DNA from: Azohydromonas lata NBRC 102462
GTDB lineage: Bacteria; Pseudomonadota; Gammaproteobacteria; Burkholderiales; Burkholderiaceae_C
Assembly: GCF_001571085.1 (NCBI RefSeq)
Contig: NZ_BCTC01000015.1
Span: 1 to 64,000, forward strand
Length of the DNA stretch: 64,000 nt
Direction: 5' to 3'
The position numbers were made by a program, and so were the translations under genes. How positions within the stretch are numbered: the stretch's first letter is position 1; each line of letters starts with the position of its first letter. Positions 21,222 through 29,791 of this stretch are shown here, in pieces. The notes beneath the pieces were generated by a model. It worked only from the letters and a program-made list of their open reading frames with translations, was not told the DNA's origin and did not search any database.

Positions 21222-23105
21222 ATGGCCCTGCTCACTCTCACCAATGCCCACCTCGCCTTTGGCCATGTGCCGCTGCTGGACGGCGCCGGCTTCTCCCTGG
21301 AAGCCGGCGAGCGCGTCGCGCTCATAGGCCGCAACGGCGCCGGCAAATCGTCGCTTCTGAAAATCCTGGCCGGGCTGGACAGGCCTGACGACGGCCTGCT
21401 GCAGCAGCAGCAAGGGCTGCGGCGCTTCTACGTCGCGCAGGAGCCCGCGTTCGCGCCCGGCGCCACGGTGTTCCAGGCCGTGGGCGAGGGCGTGGCCGAG
21501 GCGCGCAGCCTGCGCGAGCGCTACGAGCGCCACGCGCCCGGCGACGACCTGGACGCGTTGCAGACGCGCATCGAGCAGCTCGGTGGCTGGACCTGGGAGC
21601 AGCGCGTGGAGCAGACGCTGCAGCACCTCAACCTGGACGCCACGGCGCAGGTGGATGCCCTCTCCGGCGGCACCAAGAAGCGCGTGGCGCTGGCGCAGGC
21701 GCTGGTGGCCGCGCCCGACGTGCTGCTGCTGGACGAGCCCACGAACCACCTGGACCTGGACGCCATCGAGTGGCTGCAGGAGCTGCTCAACGCCTGGAAG
21801 GGCGCGCTGGTGCTCATCTCCCACGACCGCGCCTTCATAGACGCCGTGGCCACCCGCATCGTCGAGCTCGACCGCGGCGTGCTGCGCAGCTACCCGGGCA
21901 ACTTCTCCACGTTCGAGGCCACCAAGGCGCGCGAGCTGGAGTCCGAGGCCCTGGCCAACGCGCGCGCCGACAAGCTGCTGGCGCAGGAGGAGGTGTGGAT
22001 CCGCAAGGGCGTGGAGGCGCGGCGCACGCGCAGCGTCAGCCGCGTCAACCGGCTGCACGTGCTGCGCGAGCAGCGGGCGCAGCGGCGCGAGTCGCTGGGC
22101 CAGGTGCGGCTGGAGCTGGACACCGGCGTGCCCACCGGCAAGATCGTCGCGGAGCTGCAGCGCGTGGGCATGCGCTACGGCGACCGGGAGCTGATCAAGG
22201 ATTTCAGCGCCACCATCCTGCGCGGCGACAAGGTGGGCCTGATCGGCCCCAACGGCGTGGGCAAGACGACGCTGTTGAAGCTCATCCTGGGCCAGTTGGA
22301 GCCCACATCCGGCAGCGTGCGCCGCGGCAGCAACCTGCAGGTGGCCTACTTCGACCAGATGCGCGGCGGCCTGAACCTCGACGCCACGCTGGCCGACACC
22401 ATCAGCCCTGGCAGCGAGTGGGTGGAAATCGGCGGGCAGCGCAAGCACGTCATGAGCTACCTGGGCGACTTCCTCTTCGCTCCGGCGCGCGCCAATTCGC
22501 CCGTGCGCACGCTCTCCGGCGGCGAGCGCAACCGGCTGCTGCTGGCCCGGCTCTTCGCCCTGCCGGCCAACGTGCTGGTGCTGGACGAGCCCACCAACGA
22601 CCTCGACATCGACACGCTGGAGCTGCTGGAAGAGTTGCTGCAGTCCTATGGCGGCACGGTGTTCCTGGTGAGCCACGACCGGCGCTTCCTGGACAACGTG
22701 GTCACCAGCACCATCGCCTGGGAGGGCGACGTGTCGCCGGGCCGCTGGCGCGAGTACGAAGGCGGCTACGAGGACTGGAAGCTGCAGAAGGCGCGCTCGC
22801 TGGCGGCGGCCGAGGCGGCGGCGCCCAGGCCCGCCGCGGCACCCGCGCCCGCGCCTGCCGCGGTGGCCGTGCCGGCCAAGCCGCCGCGCAAGCTGGGCTA
22901 CAAGGAGCAGCGCGAGCTTGACGCGCTGCCCGCGCGCATCGAGGCGCTGGAAGCGGAGCAAAAGACGCTCACCGAGCAGCTCAGCGATCCCGAGCTGTAC
23001 GTGCGCGACGCGCAGCGCGCCACGCAGATGCACGAGCGCGTGGCGCAGATCGAGGAAGAGCTCATGGCCGCGCTGGAGCGCTGGGAGGAGCTGGGCTCGC
23101 GCTGA
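21222..23105 (+). CDS. uup: ABC-F ATPase Uup
   Basis: The 627-residue protein has two ABC ATPase modules without membrane segments. Module 1 has Walker A GRNGAGKS from 36, signature LSGGTKKR from 147 and LLDEPTNHLD. Module 2 has GPNGVGKTT from 342, LSGGERNR and VLDEPTNDLD. Between them is the linker EEVWIRKGVEARRTRSVSRV, typical of Uup. The last 70 residues form the Uup coiled-coil C-terminal domain, which binds branched DNA in E. coli. Uup acts on ribosomes and in suppression of precise transposon excision. There is an Ala/Pro-rich insert before the coiled coil. Confidence 0.93.
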   Translation: MALLTLTNAHLAFGHVPLLDGAGFSLEAGERVALIGRNGAGKSSLLKILAGLDRPDDGLLQQQQGLRRFYVAQEPAFAPGATVFQAVGEGVAEARSLRERYERHAPGDDLDALQTRIEQLGGWTWEQRVEQTLQHLNLDATAQVDALSGGTKKRVALAQALVAAPDVLLLDEPTNHLDLDAIEWLQELLNAWKGALVLISHDRAFIDAVATRIVELDRGVLRSYPGNFSTFEATKARELESEALANARADKLLAQEEVWIRKGVEARRTRSVSRVNRLHVLREQRAQRRESLGQVRLELDTGVPTGKIVAELQRVGMRYGDRELIKDFSATILRGDKVGLIGPNGVGKTTLLKLILGQLEPTSGSVRRGSNLQVAYFDQMRGGLNLDATLADTISPGSEWVEIGGQRKHVMSYLGDFLFAPARANSPVRTLSGGERNRLLLARLFALPANVLVLDEPTNDLDIDTLELLEELLQSYGGTVFLVSHDRRFLDNVVTSTIAWEGDVSPGRWREYEGGYEDWKLQKARSLAAAEAAAPRPAAAPAPAPAAVAVPAKPPRKLGYKEQRELDALPARIEALEAEQKTLTEQLSDPELYVRDAQRATQMHERVAQIEEELMAALERWEELGSR

Positions 23106-23121
23106 GGCGGCCGCGCTTTCT

Positions 23122-23844
23122 TCAGAACCAGCCGTCCGTGTCCGCCGCCGGGTGCGAGCGGCTGACGATCAAGCCGGCCTGCAGGTACAGCGCGTTGAGC
23201 AGCCGCGACGCCAGGGCGCGGTCCATGCCCGGCCACTCGGACAGGCCGCGCAGGTTGGTCGTCTCGCGCTGCAGCCGCCGCACGCAGTTGCGCAGCAGTG
23301 GCGGGATGGGCAGCGGCCTCAAATCCAGCACCGCCGAGGCGCGGTACGCGGCGTAGCCCGCGATCTCGGGCAGCAACTGCTCCCTCGCCCCGCGCATGGA
23401 CAGCTCCCAGCTCAGCAGCGGCAGCGGGTGGTAGAGGTGCAGCGCCTTGACCAGGCCGCGCTGCGGGTCGCCGGGCGGGCGCAGCACCGCGGGCTCCACG
23501 TGCAGCACCTGCAGCGCCTGCAGCCGCAACTGCAGCAGCTCCGGCAGGGGCAGCGGGCAGTGGGCCAGGCGCTGGCGAGGGAAGAGGGTCAGCGGCAGCA
23601 CGCGCTCACCGTCCTGCATGTGCACCACCACGTTGCGCAGGTGGCGCATGGAGGCGGCCAGCACTTCCAGCAGCTCGGTGTGGCGGCCGTGCTCCTCGAA
23701 GCGGCGCAGGTCTTGCAGGAGCGAAGGCGGCAACTGCTGCGGATCGGCGTCGTCGAGCTGGGCCAGGTCGTCCAGGTAGCGCTTGAACGCGCTCACCCGC
23801 ATCAGCTCCGGGGCACCCAATGGAAGGGTCGATTCGAAGCTCAC
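23122..23844 (-). CDS. Hypothetical protein, 240 residues
   Basis: I do not recognise this protein. It has no signal peptide or membrane helix, is rich in Leu, Arg and Pro, and ends HPAADTDGWF. The middle (LLEVLAASMRHLRNVVVHMQDGERVLPLTLFP) looks like a folded helix-strand unit. The C-terminal half has LRNCVRRLQRETTNLRGLSEWPGMDRALASRLLNALYLQ, which may be a helical bundle. Codon use fits a real gene. The start is GTG at 23844 with AAGG a few bases upstream. It faces uup in convergent orientation with only 16 bp between them. Confidence 0.7.
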   Translation of the reverse strand: MSFESTLPLGAPELMRVSAFKRYLDDLAQLDDADPQQLPPSLLQDLRRFEEHGRHTELLEVLAASMRHLRNVVVHMQDGERVLPLTLFPRQRLAHCPLPLPELLQLRLQALQVLHVEPAVLRPPGDPQRGLVKALHLYHPLPLLSWELSMRGAREQLLPEIAGYAAYRASAVLDLRPLPIPPLLRNCVRRLQRETTNLRGLSEWPGMDRALASRLLNALYLQAGLIVSRSHPAADTDGWF

Positions 23845-23970
23845 CTGCCTTGCTCCCCCAATCCTGATGTTGACGCGGGATGTTAAGGCACCGGCCGTTC
23901 ACGCTCTGCGCCATCACCGCGCCCACGGCAGAGCAAGAAACCGTCCCGCAGCGCGTTGCTGAGGCTTTGC

Positions 23971-24000
23971 TTGGAGCCGGAGCGGGGACGGGGTTATCTT
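23971..24000 (+). promoter_or_regulatory. Possible sigma-70 promoter of the acetyltransferase gene
   Basis: TTGGAG (23971-23976) is followed after 18 bp by TATCTT (23995-24000), about 70 bp before the GNAT start. Both hexamers are partial matches to the consensus. This 225-bp gap contains no other visible feature. Confidence 0.3.
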
Positions 24001-24069
24001 TGTACCCCTTGCATGGATGCCGCCTGAATCGATGAGCTGCTGTTTTCCGGCGCTGCCCGGCTGCGACGC

Positions 24070-24576
24070 ATGAATGCACGCACCATGGCGCCGCCGCAGG
24101 TCGAGCTGTTGATGCCCGACTCCCCCGAACTGTTGCAGGCCACGCGCGAGATTTTTCGCGAGTACGCCGCAGGCCTGGGCATAGACCTCTCCTTCCAGAA
24201 CTTCGAGCAGGAGCTGGCCGGGCTGCCCGGCGACTACGCCGCGCCGCAGGGCGTGCTGCTGCTGGCCTTCGTGGACGGTGCGCTGGCGGGCTGCGGCGCG
24301 CTGCGGCCCCTTCCGGAAGCCGATGTGCCCAATGCCTGCGAAATGAAGCGGCTGTACGTGCGCCGTCCCTTCCGCCGCTTCGGCCTGGGCCGGCTGCTGG
24401 CGCAGGCGTTGATGGATCGCGCCACCGAGGCCGGCTACTCCAGCATGCTGCTGGACACGCTGGACGAGATGGAAGCCGCGCGCGGCCTCTACGCCAGCCT
24501 GGGCTTCGCGGACGTGCCGCCCTACTACTACAACCCCGTACCCGGCGCGCATTACCTGTGCGCCTCTCTGGACTGA
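24070..24576 (+). CDS. GNAT family N-acetyltransferase
   Basis: The 168-residue protein shows the GNAT order. The beta-4 strand CEMKRLYVRRPFRRFGLGRLLAQALMDRA contains the acetyl-CoA-binding R-R-x-G-L-G/R type loop, and a later Tyr-containing segment reads GFADVPPYYYNPVPGAHYLCASLD. The N-terminal half has LLLAFVDGALAGCGALRPL. GNAT enzymes acetylate amines using acetyl-CoA; no substrate can be named. The ATG at 24070 lacks a good ribosome site; ATG 24085 is an alternative. The next gene is a separate sugar-acid cluster. Confidence 0.88.
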   Translation: MNARTMAPPQVELLMPDSPELLQATREIFREYAAGLGIDLSFQNFEQELAGLPGDYAAPQGVLLLAFVDGALAGCGALRPLPEADVPNACEMKRLYVRRPFRRFGLGRLLAQALMDRATEAGYSSMLLDTLDEMEAARGLYASLGFADVPPYYYNPVPGAHYLCASLD

Positions 24577-24688
24577 GCGGGTCGTTGCGAATGCGGGCGG
24601 CCCCTGATCCGCCGGCCCGCCGCCTGCCCCCACACTGGACCGCCCTTCGTTCACAACGCCGCCCCCTGCGGGCGACAAGGAGCCGTCG

Positions 24689-25498
24689 ATGAACAACTTC
24701 CGCCACCTGCTCAAGGCCGCCGGCGGCCATCCGCCCATCGGGACGTGGATCACCTCCGCCAGTCCCATCGTGGCCGAGGCCGTGGGCCACGCCGGGTTCG
24801 ACTGGGGTCTGGTGGACATGGCGCACGCGCCGCTGGACTACATGGATCTGGTGCACCTGCTGCAGGCCATAGGCAACACCAAGATGACGCCCGTGGTGCG
24901 CGTGCCGGCCAATGAGCCGGTGGCGGTGCAGCGCGTGCTGGACGCCGGCGCGCAGACGCTGCTGTTCCCGCTGGTGGAGTCCGCCGCCGACGCGCGCCGC
25001 GCCGTGGCCGCCACGCGCCACGCGCCGCAGGGCGTGCGCAGCATGGCCACGCTCAGCCGCGCCACGCGCTACGGCGCCGCCGCGGGCACGCCGGCGCCGG
25101 TGGGCGTGATCGTGGAGCTGGAGACGCCCAAGGCGTTGTCGCAGTTGGAGGAGGTGGTGCAGGTGGACGGCGTGGACGCCATCTTCATCGGCCCGGCCGA
25201 CCTTTCCGCGCAGTTGGGCCATGCCGGCCACACCATGCACCCGGAGGTGATGCGGCTCATGGGCGACGCGGCGCAGCGTTGCCGCCATGCGGGCATCCCG
25301 GTCGGGACCGTGGGCGCGACGCCGGATGTGGTGACGCAGTTCCGCGCCATGGGATTCAGCTTCGTCGCCGTGGCTTCGGACCTGGCGCTGCTCATGCGCG
25401 GCGCGCAGGCCGTGGTGCAATCGCTGCGCACCCCCGACGGCGAGCTGCACGTCCACTCGCTGAGCGCGGGCACCCGCACCGAGTCCTCCGCGGCCTGA
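24689..25498 (+). CDS. HpcH/HpaI aldolase family protein
   Basis: The 269-residue TIM-barrel protein resembles class II pyruvate aldolases (HpaI, RhmA) that split 4-hydroxy-2-oxo acids. Metal and substrate residues seen are R71 in VVRVPAN, E145 in VELET and D171 in GPADLS. The loop that in HpaI and RhmA reads D-x-E-H is D43-M-A45-H46 here, so the conserved glutamate is alanine. The gene starts a run with an aldose 1-epimerase (61 bp on) and an SMP-30 lactonase, suggesting a non-phosphorylated sugar or sugar-acid route in which this enzyme cleaves a 2-keto-3-deoxy acid. AAGGAG lies 6 bp before the ATG. Confidence 0.88.
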   Translation: MNNFRHLLKAAGGHPPIGTWITSASPIVAEAVGHAGFDWGLVDMAHAPLDYMDLVHLLQAIGNTKMTPVVRVPANEPVAVQRVLDAGAQTLLFPLVESAADARRAVAATRHAPQGVRSMATLSRATRYGAAAGTPAPVGVIVELETPKALSQLEEVVQVDGVDAIFIGPADLSAQLGHAGHTMHPEVMRLMGDAAQRCRHAGIPVGTVGATPDVVTQFRAMGFSFVAVASDLALLMRGAQAVVQSLRTPDGELHVHSLSAGTRTESSAA

Positions 25499-25559
25499 CG
25501 CCAGGCCTGCACCGCAGGGGCCGGCATCCCTTCGTCACCGACAGCAGTAAGAGCAGTTG

Positions 25560-26405
25560 ATGAGCTCCGTGATCGAACTCCACGCCGGCCCGCTGCGCCT
25601 GGCCCTGCGCCCGGATCTGGGTGGCTGCGTCGCCGGGCTGTGGCACGGCACGCAGCCGGTGCTGCACAGCTTTGACCCGGCCCAACTTGGCGGGCCGCGC
25701 CCTTCGGCCTGCTTTCCGCTCGTCCCGTACTCCAATCGCATCGGCCAGCGGCGCTTTCGCTGGCAGGGGCAGGACATCGAGCTGGCCGCCAACGTGGACG
25801 AGCCCAACACGCTGCACGGCGTGGGTTGGCAGCGGCCCTGGGACGTCGTCGACGCCGACGCCACGCGCGCCGAGCTGCGCTGCGCGCACCAGGCCGACGC
25901 CTTCTGGCCCTTCAACTTCGAGGCGCGCCAGCACTTCGAGCTCACGCCGCAGGCGCTGCGCATGCACATGTCGGTGCGCAACACCGACGACCGCGTGCAG
26001 CCGCTGGGCTTGGGCTGGCACCCTTACTTCACCAAGCGGCCGGGCTGCCGGCTGCAGGCCCGCGTGACGCAGCGCTGGGAGCCCGACCCCACGCTGCTGC
26101 CCGTGCGCCGCGTGGCGCAGGACGCACTGGACGGCGACGTGACGCTGATGGACTACGACAACGTCTTCGAGGGTTGGGACGGCGTGGCCGTGGTCACCGA
26201 AGAGCCTTTCACCGTGCGCATCACGTCCGACCAGCCTTACCTCGTGGTCTTCGCCAAGGCCGTGCGCGACCACTTCTGCGTCGAGCCGGTGAGCCACCTC
26301 AACAACGCCATCCAGCAGCCTGATCCCGAGGCACATGGACTGCGCGCCGTGGCGCCGGGGCAGGCCATCGCCGGCTGGATGAACCTCGACATCTCCCTTG
26401 CCTGA
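25560..26405 (+). CDS. Aldose 1-epimerase
   Basis: The 281-residue protein has the galactose-mutarotase fold with all three catalytic positions: H86 in TLHGVGW, H154 in LGWHPYF and E242 in CVEPVSH. It interconverts alpha and beta anomers of sugars in the cytoplasm (no signal peptide). The GalM-like family is broad, so the specific sugar is unknown. Its position between an aldolase and a lactonase suggests it feeds beta-sugar to oxidation. The ATG at 25560 follows a TTG and has only a weak ribosome site. Confidence 0.92.
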   Translation: MSSVIELHAGPLRLALRPDLGGCVAGLWHGTQPVLHSFDPAQLGGPRPSACFPLVPYSNRIGQRRFRWQGQDIELAANVDEPNTLHGVGWQRPWDVVDADATRAELRCAHQADAFWPFNFEARQHFELTPQALRMHMSVRNTDDRVQPLGLGWHPYFTKRPGCRLQARVTQRWEPDPTLLPVRRVAQDALDGDVTLMDYDNVFEGWDGVAVVTEEPFTVRITSDQPYLVVFAKAVRDHFCVEPVSHLNNAIQQPDPEAHGLRAVAPGQAIAGWMNLDISLA

Positions 26406-26453
26406 GAGCCCCGCGCCGCGCCGGCCGTGCGCGGCGCGGGCGCTGGAGCCGAC

Positions 26454-27353
26454 ATGACCGCTGAACGCCTGTTCGACATCCAACCGCTGCCCCTGCCGCC
26501 GTCGCGCCTGGGCGAGTCGCCGTTCTGGCATCCGCACGAGGGTGCGCTGTGGTGGGTGGACATTCCTGGACAGCGCCTCAACCGCTGGGACCCGCGCCAC
26601 GGCCGCCACGACCATTGGAGCTTCGACAGCGAACCCGGTTGCGCCGCGCCGCTGCAGGGTGGGCGCGTGCTGCTGGGCATGCGCGACGGGCTGTGGTGCT
26701 TCGACCCGCACAGCGGCCAGCGCCAGCGTGTCAGCCCACCACCTTACGACCCAGCGCAGCAGCGCTTCAACGACGGCAAGGCCGATCCGCTGGGCCGCTT
26801 TTGGGCCGGCACGCTGGACGACCAGCGCCAGCCCCGTGCCGCGCTCTACCGCTTCGACCACGGCGAGCTGCAGCGCATGGCCGAGGGCATCACCACCAGC
26901 AACGGCCTGGGCTGGAGCCCGGACGGCCGCACGATGTACTGGAGCGACACCCGAGCCCATGAGATCCGCGCCCTGGACTTCGACTTGAACCAGGGCACGC
27001 TCTCGCGCCAGCGCGTGTTCGCACGCTTTGCGCCGCGCCAGGAGGGCCAGGCCTACGGCGGCCGCCCCGACGGCGCCGCCGTGGACAGCGAGGGCGCCTA
27101 CTGGGTGGCCATGTACGAGGGCTGCCGGCTGCTGCGCCTGTCGCCCACGGGCGAGCTGCTGCAGGAGGTACGGTTGCCGGTGCACTGTCCGACCATGCCG
27201 TGCTTTGGCGGGCCGGACCTGCGCACGCTCTACGTCACCACCGCGCGCGACCACCGCCCGGCCGACGAGCTGGCTCGCGAGCCCTGGGCCGGCTGCATGT
27301 TGCAGATGCGCGTGCCGGTGCCGGGCCTGCCGGTGAACTTCGCCCGGCTGTAA
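26454..27353 (+). CDS. SMP-30/gluconolactonase/LRE family lactonase
   Basis: The 299-residue six-bladed propeller protein carries the divalent-metal site of the family: E21 in LGESPFW, Asn in RFNDGKADPLGRFWAGT, Asn in TTSNGLGWSPDG and Asp in RPDGAAVDSEG. These enzymes hydrolyse sugar lactones to aldonic acids. Its place after the aldolase and epimerase genes suggests it opens the lactone formed when the sugar is oxidised; the dehydrogenase and dehydratase of such a pathway are not in the window. It is convergent with dsbD, with 49 bp between them containing a GC-rich hairpin but no U-run. Confidence 0.9.
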   Translation: MTAERLFDIQPLPLPPSRLGESPFWHPHEGALWWVDIPGQRLNRWDPRHGRHDHWSFDSEPGCAAPLQGGRVLLGMRDGLWCFDPHSGQRQRVSPPPYDPAQQRFNDGKADPLGRFWAGTLDDQRQPRAALYRFDHGELQRMAEGITTSNGLGWSPDGRTMYWSDTRAHEIRALDFDLNQGTLSRQRVFARFAPRQEGQAYGGRPDGAAVDSEGAYWVAMYEGCRLLRLSPTGELLQEVRLPVHCPTMPCFGGPDLRTLYVTTARDHRPADELAREPWAGCMLQMRVPVPGLPVNFARL

Positions 27354-27402
27354 GAGAAGAAGAAGGGGAGGCGGGCGCCGAGCGGCGCCGCCTCAGGGCG
27401 CC

Positions 27403-29553
27403 TCAAGGCTTGCCGGGCAAGGCCGCCAGCGCCTCGCGCACTTCGCCGACGGACAGCACTTCCGTGAGCAGCCGCGGCGCACCGCCGCCGGCCGGGTAGA
27501 GGGCGTAGACGGGCACGCCGCTGCGGCCCAAGCGGGCCAGCTCGGCGCCAATGGCGGCGTCGCGGCGCGTCCAGTCTGCTCGCAGCAGGGAGACGTCGTG
27601 CAGCTCGAAGTCGGCCAGCACGGTAGCGTCGGCCAGCGTGCCGCGCTTGTTGATCTGGCAGGTCACGCACCAGGCGGCGGTGAAGTCCACGAACACGGGC
27701 CGTCCCTGGGCCTGCAGCGCCTGCACGCGCTCGGTGCTCCAAGGCTCCCAGCCGTGGCCGGCCGTGGCCGAGGTGCCGCCTGCTGAGGCAGGTGCCGGCT
27801 CGTTCCAGGCCGGCAGCGCCCAACGCAGCGTCAGCCCAAGCACCACGACCGCCAGCAGTGCCACGCCCGCGCGCGCGCCTCGCCGCGAGGTTTGAAAAGT
27901 CGGGCTGGCCAAGGCCCACAAGGCGAAAGCCAGCGCAACGAGCAGGCCCAGCAGCGCCACGGCGCCGTCCAGCCCGGTCTGCTGGCCCAGCACCCACAGC
28001 AGCCACACCACGGTGGCGAAGATGGGAAAAGCCAGCAGCGTGCGCAGTTGCGCCATCCAGGCGCCGGGGCGGGGGAGGGCGCGCGCCATCCCCGGCCAGG
28101 CGGCAGCGGCCAGGTAGGGCAGGGCCATGCCCAGCCCAAGCACGGCAAAGACGCTGAGCGCCTGCGCCGTGGGCAGCGTGGCCGCCGCACCCAGCGAGGC
28201 GCCCATGAAGGGCGCGGTGCACGGCGAGGCCACGGCCACGGCCAGCACGCCGGTAAGGGCGTGGTCCAGCAGCGGGTGGCGCAGTTGCAGCCCGGCCAGG
28301 CTGGAGGGCAGCACGCCACGGAACTCGAACTGCCCGGCCAGGTTCAGCCCAATGACCGTGAACAGCACGGCCAGCGCCGCCACGAAGGCCGGCGACTGCA
28401 GTTGAAAACCCCAGCCCAGTTGCTGGCCACCGGCGCGCAGCGCCAGCATCAGGGCCGCCAGCGACACGAAGGACAGCAGCACGCCGCCCGTGTAGGCCAG
28501 CGCCGCCGCCACGCGTTCGCGCCGCCCGTGGTGGGCCACGAAGCCCAGCAGCTTGAGCGAGAGCACCGGGAACACGCAAGGCATGAGGTTGAGCAGCATG
28601 CCGCCGCCCAGGGCCAGCAGCAGCGCCAAGCCGAAGGCGGGCGAATCCGCGGTGCCGGCCGCCGGCGTGGCTTGCGGACTTTCATGCTCGATGGCCGGCG
28701 TGCGCCGCGGCGTGGTGCCGGGCGCGGGCCAGGGGCCGGCGACCTCAAAGCCCAGTTGCACGCCGCCGCCCTGGCCGTCGGCCAGCACCGCGTCCAGCCG
28801 CGGCGGGCTCTGGTCGCGCTCCGGCGACAGCGGCGCCTTCACTTGCCATGTGGCGCCGTCCCAACGCGCCTGCAGCGCCGCGGCGTTGTCCAGGATGCCA
28901 GGCAGCTCGGGGAAGAAGTCCAGCGGCTTGCCTTGCAGCGCTGCGGGCAGGCCTTTGACGTCCACGACCAGATCGTGGCCTTCGATGCGTGCCGTCGCCG
29001 CCGTGCCCGGCAGGGCCTGAGGCAGCCGGCGCTGCGCCTCGTCGAAGAGGGCGGCGTTCACGGACGTGGCCGCATGGCTGGGCAGTTGCAGGCTGAAGCG
29101 GCCGCTTTGCGGCAGGCAGACTTCCTTGCAGACCAGCCAGTCCGCCTGCAGTTGCACGCTCAACGACGTGGCGTCGAAGCCCGCGGGCACCTGCACGCGC
29201 ACGGGCAGCAGCACGCGGCCCTCGTAGCCGTAGTTCATCAGCGGGCCCACGGGCAGCCGCTTGGGCACGGGCCAGTCGATCTCGCCCACGTCCAGGCCCG
29301 GGGGCAGCGTCCATTGCAGCTTGGTGGGCAAGCCGGAGTCACCCGGGTTCTTCCAGTAGGTATGCCAGTGCGGTGCGTGCTCCAGCAACAGTCCCAGCCA
29401 CAGTGGCTTGCCCGGGGCCACGCCGTCGGGCGCATGGGCCAGAAGTTCCGCGCGCAACTGCTCGGTGCGCACTTCGGTTTGCGCCGTCGCGCTGATCAGC
29501 GGCGACAGCAACAGCGAAAAAGCCGCGATGCGGCGCAGGGTTTTTGACAGCAC
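27403..29553 (-). CDS. dsbD: Thiol:disulfide interchange protein DsbD family
   Basis: The precursor of about 716 residues has a signal peptide (TLRRIAAFSLLLSPLISATAQ), a periplasmic N-terminal domain, a membrane domain of about eight helices and a C-terminal thioredoxin domain. Redox cysteines are visible in all three: LVCKEVCLP in the first, NLMPCVFPV and SPCTAPFMG in the membrane part, and WCVTC at 628-632 in the last. It passes electrons from cytoplasmic thioredoxin to periplasmic thiol proteins. The start is uncertain: GTG at 29553 places the signal peptide correctly, and a longer frame exists. It is divergent from the atp operon. Confidence 0.88.
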   Translation of the reverse strand: MLSKTLRRIAAFSLLLSPLISATAQTEVRTEQLRAELLAHAPDGVAPGKPLWLGLLLEHAPHWHTYWKNPGDSGLPTKLQWTLPPGLDVGEIDWPVPKRLPVGPLMNYGYEGRVLLPVRVQVPAGFDATSLSVQLQADWLVCKEVCLPQSGRFSLQLPSHAATSVNAALFDEAQRRLPQALPGTAATARIEGHDLVVDVKGLPAALQGKPLDFFPELPGILDNAAALQARWDGATWQVKAPLSPERDQSPPRLDAVLADGQGGGVQLGFEVAGPWPAPGTTPRRTPAIEHESPQATPAAGTADSPAFGLALLLALGGGMLLNLMPCVFPVLSLKLLGFVAHHGRRERVAAALAYTGGVLLSFVSLAALMLALRAGGQQLGWGFQLQSPAFVAALAVLFTVIGLNLAGQFEFRGVLPSSLAGLQLRHPLLDHALTGVLAVAVASPCTAPFMGASLGAAATLPTAQALSVFAVLGLGMALPYLAAAAWPGMARALPRPGAWMAQLRTLLAFPIFATVVWLLWVLGQQTGLDGAVALLGLLVALAFALWALASPTFQTSRRGARAGVALLAVVVLGLTLRWALPAWNEPAPASAGGTSATAGHGWEPWSTERVQALQAQGRPVFVDFTAAWCVTCQINKRGTLADATVLADFELHDVSLLRADWTRRDAAIGAELARLGRSGVPVYALYPAGGGAPRLLTEVLSVGEVREALAALPGKP

Positions 29554-29656
29554 GGACAGCTCGACAGCGGACGTGGCGTGATTGTGATCCGTGCCCGGCG
29601 GGATACGGTGCCGCGTGGTCACTGCTGCAGCGCAGCAAGCTGCAAGTGCTGTGCAA

Positions 29657-29674
29657 GATTGAGCTGGCTCAATC
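29657..29674. promoter_or_regulatory. Perfect inverted repeat between dsbD and atpI
   Basis: GATTGAGC and GCTCAATC are perfect 8-bp arms separated by TG. The site lies midway in the 238-bp divergent region, about 75 bp upstream of the atp -10 box. It looks like an operator; the protein that binds it is unknown. Confidence 0.45.
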
Positions 29675-29749
29675 CGTGCGCCTTTGCAAGCCATGCCGGA
29701 GCGTGACGTCGGGGCATGAGTTGTAAGTGGAGGCTAAGGGTTTTCCACC

Positions 29750-29755
29750 TATAAT
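29750..29755 (+). promoter_or_regulatory. -10 box TATAAT of the atp operon
   Basis: A perfect TATAAT lies 36 bp before the atpI ATG. A TTGTAA at 29721-29726 resembles a -35 but is 23 bp away, too far for a standard promoter, so the -35 contact may be weak. Confidence 0.6.
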
Positions 29756-29791
29756 CCGGTGGTTTTGCGCATAGAGACGGTCTGAAGCCAG

